NCBI GenBank assembly: GCA_038373885.1
Contig: JAWZYV010013280.1
Coordinates: 62,001-126,000 of the forward strand
DNA length: 64,000 nt
Direction: 5' to 3'
Source: Cheiracanthium punctorium
Taxonomy: Eukaryota > Arthropoda > Arachnida > Araneae > Cheiracanthiidae
Part shown: positions 56,703 through 64,000 of the stretch, piece after piece
Position numbering within the stretch: position 1 is the stretch's first letter
How the letters are laid out: each line of letters opens with the position of its first letter
Notes under the pieces: model-generated
The model's database searches: none
What the model saw: only the letters and a program-made list of their open reading frames with translations
What the model was told of the DNA's origin: nothing
Position numbers and translations under genes: made by a program

Positions 56703-58570
56703 GAAAAAATGATCGAAATAAGATTGGAATGCTACGTTAAGAAAAATTCTTCTCATTAATTTTCAAACACTTTTCAAATTTGTGTACCAGGTACCCTATT
56801 GGAAATGCTACATAGACTATAAATAGTTCTTCACATGAGCAATCAGAATAATTCTCATAGATCGTCTTCTATTGACAGGCATTGTTTAAAGTGTAGAATA
56901 GAGACTAAAATCTATTTAATATTTGTCATTGAGGTTAATGCTTTCCGTTGAAAAAATGTTTTGCCTTAATGAGATTATTCTCAAACTCCTGCTATTTTCA
57001 TAAATGATAATTATGTTCGAAAATGTTTTATAATTGATGCATTTGAGGTATAGTTTATCTTTCTTCTTTCTGTTTTATTAAACTCTATGGTCGTTTCGAC
57101 ATAAGTAACATTTTATGTGTGTTTTTTTCACAAAGTTTTCATCTTTTTTAACATGGAAGCCTTGTTTCCTTGAGATTCCTTAGTAATAGACTGATTGTTT
57201 TTTAGAGCGTATGAGTTCATTGTTCACATAACAATTTTCAGAAAATTAGGGAATCAGATTGAATAATACATTTGAATACTAAAAGAAACATTTTTGGGAG
57301 ACATTTCACTAAAAACGAACGCCACATCACCGAACATTAAAGTATACGTGCTCGGTGAAGACGCTTAGATTTTAGCCGGTATGCTACTTGCAAAAAAAGA
57401 AGCAGAATACCTCTACAAGAATAAAAATACTGAAAAATATTGCGAACACTTTTATTTCAGGAAACACTAAATAACACGGAATCAGTCCAGACGAAAACGC
57501 CTTTATTCTCGAGTGCAATATCCTTTAATGTTTCTATAACATTTCTGCCAAAAAAATGTAACACTTTTTTTTTTTTTGCTTCTCTCCTACGGTTTCTGTT
57601 TCTGTGAAATAAGGTTTTGTGTTATGTGAAAGAAACTGGAGAAATGTGTATTGTAAGAGGTAGACCTTTATCTCCGAACAAAAAAGGTATGCCAAACATA
57701 CAAACGTATAGTTAGAAATTTTTACAGCGACCATGCTTTACGGGAGCTAAACATAGTGCAAAATTCGTATTCTACGGGTCAAATAATTAAAATTTGCATT
57801 TTGTTGCATGAAAATCGATTAACTAGAATGCGAGATAAGAGGCTTTGTGTGTATCCCTTTTTGTATAAGGAATTTCAGGAATTCTGGAGAAATATTGGCG
57901 CTATCGCTTAGCAGTTTTGGGGGCTTATTTCTGGCACCAAATTTGGTGATTTTTGCCCAAAAGTTGCCAAGCTTCGCTACATACTGAGGCATCCCTGCAT
58001 CAATAAGGATGGATATGCAAATGCCAGACAGTTTCACTCTGTAGCTGCATTGAAGGCCGCCATCTTTGAACACTGGAATAATACTGTTGTTATCATCCTC
58101 CAACTATTGCTAAATAATATGTCACAACATGAACTATTCAGAAAGGGTTCAGAAAGTTCGGAAAGGGCAGGGTAAAATTTATCCCAAAATCCAACATTTC
58201 TGCTATGTCAGAAATCGGAATATTTACAACTAAACGAATCTGCAACCTTCGAAACCAAATATAGCAAAGTTTAAAAACCGTTTCGTGCTGCCTGGAATAT
58301 TCTTAAAAGAAATGAAAGAAATCTTTCCAAAACTCATTAAATTCAGAGTATCAAAATTATTCTCACAGAATTAATTCTTACACAACAGACATGTTAGCAC
58401 AACCATACAAAATTTGTTTTAATTTTAAAAAATTGGAGAAAACGTTCCAAAACTCATTGCTCAGACAGGAACAAAAATTTTCACAACATAAATATTTTTC
58501 GATGACACATATTTAAAATTTAGTATACAATGTAAACACATTTTTAAGAAAAGAACTATCGATTTAAATT
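56700..58570. other. AT-rich stretch; one repeat arm at 57085-57145
   Basis: The block AAGTAACATTTTATGTGTGT at 57100 belongs to the 48.9-kb foldback family. The rest has no recognisable gene; the 94-aa minus-strand ORF at 57819-58103 lacks motifs. Confidence 0.4.
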
Positions 58571-58574
58571 AAAT

Positions 58575-58663
58575 TGGGATAAGGTCCTTTTACCCGTGTG
58601 TCTCTGTCATTTCAGCGAGGAACTGGACTCACCCCCCAACCCCCTTTGGCTACGCCACTGCTT
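58575..58663 (-). mobile_element. hAT-type MITE end (fragment)
   Basis: Read in reverse it begins CAGTGGCGTAGCCAAAGGGG, the terminus of the family at 540/3128/51699, then diverges (GGGTTGGGGGGTGAGTCC). The other end was not found. Confidence 0.45.
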
Positions 58664-58801
58664 TGAAAGTTACTATAAAGAATCATAAATATCAATTTGT
58701 ATAATGTATTTTATTACACTTCACGTAAAAGGAATTATTCCCCTACCAGCACTCCGGAATCGAAATATTATGCAAATTCAGAACAGAGGGAATTACTGTT
58801 A

Positions 58802-59203
58802 CATAGGCGCACCCACGGAGGGGGCTATGGGGGCTAAAGCCCCTCCTAAAGGTCGAGAGTTAAAAGTGAAAAGCTTTGAAATTGAAACTTAATGAAAATA
58901 TTTTATTTTTTAAAATCGTCTTCAAATTATTTCTAAAATATTTTTTACCAAAATAAGACAATTTTTAAATAAGTGCTTACAGTTTATGTATGAAACGCAA
59001 TTAAACTAGGTTACAACATCACTGAATATATCCGATAATTATTTATGACTCTATAAAGAGTTACAATGATATGAGCAAGTCAAGTGGTACCGAATATTTC
59101 GACGTTGTAAGAGAATTCTAACTATAATCGATGTCACTAAAACCGAGTTCAGCATTATTTGTATCCGAGCCCCCACTAAACAAAAATCCTGGGTGAGCCA
59201 CTG
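58802..59203. mobile_element. hAT-type MITE, 402 bp
   Basis: The flanking 8-mers TACTGTTA (58794-58801) and TACTTTTA (59204-59211) match at 7 of 8. The ends are CATAGGCGCACCCACGG and, reversed, CAGTGGCTCACCCAGGAT. A GGGGGCTAAAGCCCC hairpin lies near the left end. No protein. Confidence 0.75.
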
Positions 59204-59377
59204 TACTTTTACATAGATTCAGCACAGTACGGCACATAGGTTCCCGTTTCAAGGGGAGGGGGAGAATCCGGTATTTTTAAACCTTTGTTGTTACTGGAGT
59301 TAATGTACATGTTTTAAAGCACCTACTTTTAATACTTGTCATACTTTCTGAGTGACTAGAACCCTCTCAGCCTCTGT

Positions 59378-59862
59378 TAACCCTTTGAGGCGATACCCTG
59401 TCCCAATGCTGAAAAAAGGGCAGCCGTTGCCATCGCTCGACTTAACTACCAGCAAGATGGCAGACGATCGAAACGTTCATCGCGTGCCACAGATCTAAAG
59501 ACCAGCCAGCTGCGTAAAAAGGGTCTCTAGATCTGTGGCACGCGATAAACGCTTCGATCGTCCGCCATCTTGCTGGTAGTTAAGTCGAGCGATGGCAACG
59601 GCTGCCCTTTTTTTTCAGCATTGGGCAATCTATCCAGCTGTTCTCGCATTCTTCCATTTTTCAGCAGATGTCAGTGTTGTTAAAAATAATCGTGCCAATT
59701 TTTTCGCGGGAAATGACGTGCTAAAAAGTAAAGGATTCTCGTGGAGCTATGTCACACGCAACTATTTTTATAGAAATCTAATCTATTCTTCGTGACTGGC
59801 AACAGTCAAAACGTCAGAGTTGGGTGTTCCCAGAGCGGGAACACTGCGCGTTAAAGGGATAA
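59378..59862 (+). mobile_element. Foldback TTAA MITE, copy 14, palindrome tip deleted
   Basis: The left edge is TTAACCCTTTGAGGCGATACC and the right edge GCGCGTTAAAGGGATAA, with one base changed in the right TTAA. The palindrome tip is shortened to ACCAGCCAGCTGCG, but both arms and the asymmetric region are present. Confidence 0.75.
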
Positions 59863-59988
59863 ATGCATGCATATGTAAATATACTGCAATTTTAAATACA
59901 TTCAAATTTATATTTAGAGCAATTGATAAACAAGTAAAATCATAAAATATTAGAAAAAATATCATGTAATTTCTAACGCGCGATTTCT

Positions 59989-60345
59989 CTACTCTTTGGC
60001 ACCGTTTCCGTCCACATCAACTCGCGGGCGGAAACCCGCTAGCATGCAGTGTGTAGCAGGCGGAGTAACAAATCTTGTCATAGCATCCGGAGTGGACGCG
60101 AAATCGCCCGCCTTCCCTTTGTCTTTACATACAGCTGCCATTAGCTGACTTGCGGCTAGCCCGTGAGCTGCTCCTCCGAAGAGTAAACAGGGGGAGAACA
60201 TTGCGCATTCAGTTCTGCGCATCTTTACTCCTCTTCCAAGCAGAGGAGGAATGTGCAAGATTCTCTGTCCGCGTCATTTCTCTTACATTTATTTTGTATT
60301 TACTTTCGCTTTCGGGTGCGGAGGGAGGCGTTTTTTAAACCAGTT
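59989..60345. other. CpG-rich segment, origin unknown
   Basis: GC and CpG content rise sharply here. An 89-aa ORF on the minus strand (59989-60258) spans it, with the C-terminal part DFASTPDAMTRFVTPPATHC. I recognise no domain. Its right half belongs to the inverted arm at 60138-60352, which argues for a repeat rather than a host exon. Confidence 0.3.
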
Positions 60346-62784
60346 TTTAACCATTAATTAGTAATTAAAAAATGCACATTTTTATTTGTGCCAGACGTTA
60401 AACCAATAACATGTGCCGGCTTCTAAATACAAAAAAAAGTTAGTTATAAAACAAGTACGCTGCTTGAAGAAAATATTTAGATTTTTTTAGAGCAAACTCG
60501 TTAGAGCAGCGGTTCTCAACCTCCTTAACGTCGCGCCCCCCCCTCACATTTTTCAGCATACATTCAGTTTTTTAATTTTTAACAATGAACATTTAGTCGA
60601 ATTTTCTACAAAATAATGTTATCAGTAAAGTTTAGATGAACATTTTAAGCGAAAATAGGTATGTTTTTGAGGGTGTGCGGAAAAAAGCGCACCGGAAAAA
60701 AACGCACACTATTGAAGGGTTTATTTTTTCGGATGAATGTGTGTGTGTATGTGCGAGTGTGTGTGTGGGGGGGGGGGCGCTTGAAATAAAAAATGTAAGA
60801 AAGGAGTGGGCATCCGAAAGTGCGCTCTTGTTTCTCACATTTTTTCATTTCACGCCCCCCCTCCCCCCCCCTCAACTCAAAAAATAAACCCATTCAAATC
60901 ATGCGTTTTTTTTTTTTTTTTCAGGTGCGCATATTTAATCAAAGTTGGTGAAGGGGAATAAGATTTGCAATACTAATAATGGTAAAAATATAATTACTAA
61001 AACTATTTCAACAAAACTAATTAAAAATTAATTTTAATTACAGTTATGCATAGCCAATATTTTACATTTTAAGAAATGAGTTTTAAATAATTTTTAGCCA
61101 GTTTCCTTTAAAAAGGGTTTTTTTAGCATTTGTAAATGAAAATTTGTTTAAAAACATTACACTTATACTAACATTTGATACAAAAAGTTTTTTTTTTTTA
61201 ATTGACTTATTAATACCATAATTTAATTCTGAAAAAAAGCATGTCTAAAATAAAAGAACTAATATTTAAATTAAATACTTTCAAGAATAAAAATATTTAT
61301 ATGTAAATATATATACCTATAAATCATTTATTCTAAGAATTATTATTTAAAACCACAGAGTTAACAAGATAAATTACCATGAATCAGAATAAATTCTTGC
61401 ATTTATAAAAAGAAAACCAGTAATAACAAGCCATAGCTGATTACAAATCAGACTGAATGTGATAACATATTACAGTGAACGTGCATGTTAAATCTGTGGA
61501 GTCTTAGATTCTTTTTTTTAGGGTTGCTGTTAGGTGAGAGATGGTATTTAAAATTTTCGAAACTGCTATAATTTGTTACTGAATGTCTAGTTTTGGACTT
61601 TGTCCTAAGAATACAAATTGAACTATTGGGAGGGGGAAGAGGGTCATTCAGATTATGAACAATTTAGTATAAAACTAATAAAAAATTGACAATATAAAAA
61701 AATATCATAAAACGGAAAAGGGCAATGAGACGTTTCGAACGGCCATGGGCTACTCTGCATAATGTATACTTACAAATCAAGCCACTGTTCTTGGAAAGTT
61801 GTCTGAATGGCAATTTTCAATAGAGATAAATACAAAATACACTGATATACCTCTGTTTACGCCCTTTTGGACGCCCACTTCTTTCACATATTTTTTTTTT
61901 TAATTCACCCCCTCTTATTTTCTAAAAATACAAACCCATTCAATATTGTGCGCTTTTTTCCGTGATTCATTTTTGAGTAAAAATGAGAATAAATAAGGTG
62001 ATTTTTTTAAAAACAAGCATCACTACTTGCTCTTTGGTTTTTCTCGCTCCCCCCCCCACAAACGCAAGGCGCCCTCCTTAGGGGTCGCGCCCCACAGGTT
62101 GAGAAACGCTGCATTAGAGCATTGTGGTATGAAACACATACCACTCATTCAAACTTTTTTCTAAGCTATCACATGCTAGTATAATTTTACTACCAATTGC
62201 TATTCACCCACTTTACAAATGTATTGGTAATTAGTAAAATAAAAGTAAGAGTGTTTTCATTTTCAATGGCATTAGTTGCTTTGTAAATGTAAATTTTACG
62301 TTGCGGATAAAACAACGTTTTGTGCATCGAAGAGCTAGTAAGATCTTAATCAATTTAAAAATACTAAGCTTTGAACTTTTTGCACACTTAAGTTTAGAGA
62401 AATTTTAACTGCTATAATATTCGAATTATTATTTCTCTGTTAATACGTCTAAATCTTTTAGTCAGTTCCGTACAATTGCAATCAAACACTACTCATTCAA
62501 ATCTTCAATTATATAAATCTTCTCAAGTTAAACTCATGTGCATATGAATAATATGTTAAATTTTAACATAAAATTTTAACATAGTTAAAAACTGGTTTAA
62601 AAAACGAACGTATTAAGAAAAGCCTCCTTCCGCACCCGAAAGCGAAATGACGCGGACAGAGAATCCTGCACATTCCTCCTCCGCGTGGGAGAGGAGTAAG
62701 ATGCGCATAACTAAATGCGCAGTGCTCTCGCTCTGTTTACTTTTCGGAGGAGTAGCTCACGGGTTAGCCGCAAGTCCATTAGCT
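60138..62784. repeat. Inverted arms (~200 bp) enclosing 2.2 kb
   Basis: The left arm 60138-60352 and the reversed right arm 62585-62784 share GACTTGCGGCTA.CCCGTGAG, CTCCTCCGAA.AGTAAACAG, GAGGAGGAATGTGCA.GATTC, GTCCGCGTCATTTC, CGCTTTCGGGTGCGGA.GGAG and TTTTTTAAACCAGTTTTTAA. Together with the inserted hAT element this could be a transposon with long inverted ends, or two copies of a repeat in opposite orientation. No target duplication or gene is visible. Confidence 0.55.
60507..62111. mobile_element. hAT element (Charlie-like ends), 1.6 kb, no gene
   Basis: The flanking 8-mers CGTTAGAG (60499-60506) and CATTAGAG (62112-62119) match at 7 of 8. The ends CAGCGGTTCTCAACC and, reversed, CAGCGTTTCTCAACC are of the CAGNGGTTCTCAA type. 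Subterminal stretches at 60690-60890 and 61855-61965 are also inverted relatives (TTGAATGGGTTT, AGGAGTGGGC, CGCCCCCC). The middle is AT-rich without a transposase. Confidence 0.8.
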
Positions 62785-62961
62785 GTGCTCTAGATACTCA
62801 GGACAAGTTTGAGTCACACATTACAAGCTTACAATTTTCGTTTTCTGGTGGTTTAAAGCAATTGTACTCTCTGTATGTATATACCCATTTGTTTTATGAA
62901 AGCTTCCTCATTAATTCAATAAAACGTTTTACTAGTAAGGATTTTTTTATTTTTAAATAAA

Positions 62962-63279
62962 ATGATCGATTTAAAAGCGATTCTAATAATTTCAAAGTCC
63001 TTTAATTTGTCTGGGATATGCATTGAAATCTTTCAACCCGAACTTTCCTCCGTTTACGGCGAAATCGACGCAAATACGGTTCGTTTACTCATCCGTAGTT
63101 TTGTATCGGAGGTTATTCTGTCATTGCAAACACCCAAAGAGAGAATCACAGTAGTCCAGCTTTTTTACACAAATTCATGTGGCTGCATGGATCACGCAAA
63201 ATCCGCTCCCTCGGCGGTTGTTGATCTTTTAACACCTGCGGTGTCATTGATAAAAAAAAGAAAAAAAAGCTGCAATTAA
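62962..63279 (+). CDS. Unassigned ORF, 105 aa, CpG-rich
   Basis: The stretch from about 63030 to 63245 is clearly richer in CpG than its flanks, and one frame stays open for 105 codons. The middle (about residues 25-60, SSVYGEIDANTVRLLIRSFV) could form helices. I find no signal peptide, catalytic motif or splice pattern, and I do not recognise it. It may equally be a fragment of a CpG-rich repeat like those at 1-335 and 60 kb. Confidence 0.15.
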   Translation: MIDLKAILIISKSFNLSGICIEIFQPELSSVYGEIDANTVRLLIRSFVSEVILSLQTPKERITVVQLFYTNSCGCMDHAKSAPSAVVDLLTPAVSLIKKRKKSCN

Positions 63280-64000
63280 TGACAATTAAAATCCTGTAAA
63301 TTTTTCAGAGCGGAGGTGAAGTGGTAAATGGTGAATAAAGGTGGAGTATAGAACGGGATAACGAATTGTACAGTTTCAACTTCATAATTCTTTGTTTACA
63401 TAGTTTGGTCATGGGTAGTAATTCACATATATTTTTTATTTTAAGTACAATTACTCAGCCGGCACTGAAATCGTGAAATGCATTTAAGTACTATCCAAGT
63501 AAAGAAATGGCGGAGCACGAGGGGGGGAAGCAGGAGTGGCTAAACGCTCGGGATACACCCCCTAACACCCCACCCCCTTGTCCTTCCTTAGATGCGTCCA
63601 TTTTACCACGAATAAAAAGTAAAGATAACAACTCTACAAGTAAAGATATATCAAATGTCTATTAAAACTTAGATTCCCGAGAAATTCTTTGTTTGGAAAC
63701 GAAAACAATTACGCCCGTATATTTGCCCCTAATTATAGCATCATTTTCAGAGAGGGATTATTAATCTGCCCCTATCCTCGAAATTTTAATTTAGCCTACC
63801 AAGCTCACGTGATATGCTTTTAAGTTTAAAGAAGTAAACTACTCTACAGGTTTTGTGAAATTTAATTATGAGATATTTATTTAATTATTAAATTTCATTT
63901 GAAATATTCTGAGCAGACATTTGTTTGTATTCCAAAGCTAATAAACCCTTATCGGTTTCCACTAAAAAGAAAAAAAAAAAAAAAAAAAAAAAACGGAATG
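63280..64000. other. Non-coding end of window
   Basis: There is a G/C-run patch at 63510-63590 (GAGGGGGGGAAGC / CACCCCACCCCC) that may be a decayed MITE, and a poly(A) run at about 63967-63992. Confidence 0.35.

Overview
This is an AT-rich, gene-poor window of animal nuclear DNA. It has no prokaryotic gene layout, no rRNA or tRNA gene that I can recognise, and no exon I can assign to a known host gene. Tc1/mariner relatives, TTAA-targeting elements, hAT MITEs and a tRNA-derived SINE, interleaved with AT-rich DNA, fit an arthropod; a chelicerate such as a spider is my guess, not a demonstrated identity. Almost everything recognisable is mobile DNA or its remains, much of it nested.

0-10 kb: a CpG-rich repeat at 1-335 (second copy at 50.3 kb), a small palindrome (404-487), two hAT MITEs (540, 3128), and the most gene-like locus of the window at 940-1630. 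There, three tandem palindromic repeats, two with a TATA box, precede a 137-aa ORF with a signal peptide, followed by AATAAA. Next come foldback TTAA elements (4035, 4500, 7784) and a tandem repeat carrying CRE motifs (6486-6781).

10-20 kb: a possible solo LTR (10100-10660), an element with a microsatellite tail, a TTAA MITE inserted in a small CpG-rich repeat (11.6-12.4 kb), and two 745-bp TIR elements, one with a SINE inserted. A mariner relic lies at 17.3 kb. From 15.6 kb a tandem array of about 1.4-kb units starts. It runs to 29.5 kb but is split by about 8.6 kb of inserted DNA.

20-30 kb (the insert): a 2.67-kb transposon with ~290-bp inverted ends and a decayed transposase-like gene, then two long related repeats (22530-24611, 25856-28388) full of a CTCF-like motif.

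30-45 kb: a three-level nest (DDE transposase relic, then TTAA MITE, then hAT element with GGGCTC hexamers) at 31.5-32.8 kb; a 1.7-kb TIR element (33264-34972); a pogo-like MITE (35130-35285); a TTAA MITE split by SINE material (35837-37326); a tandem-repeat element (37444-38945); an ATCGAT-rich palindromic element (39722-39986); and a second TTAA MITE family (40116, 42683, 55780).

45-64 kb: more TTAA MITEs, two foldback repeat clusters (48.4 and 48.9 kb), a hAT MITE with a perfect 8-bp duplication (51699-51861), a Tc3-like transposon with perfect 26-bp ends and a broken gene (52081-53611), a 0.27-kb tandem duplication (56.1 kb), further hAT elements (58802, 60507), and a pair of ~200-bp inverted arms enclosing the last of these (60138-62784).

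The elements do not form a pathway. Their value is as a record of insertions. Boundaries given with target duplications are read directly from the sequence; family names follow from termini, duplications and short protein motifs, and none was tested by a search.
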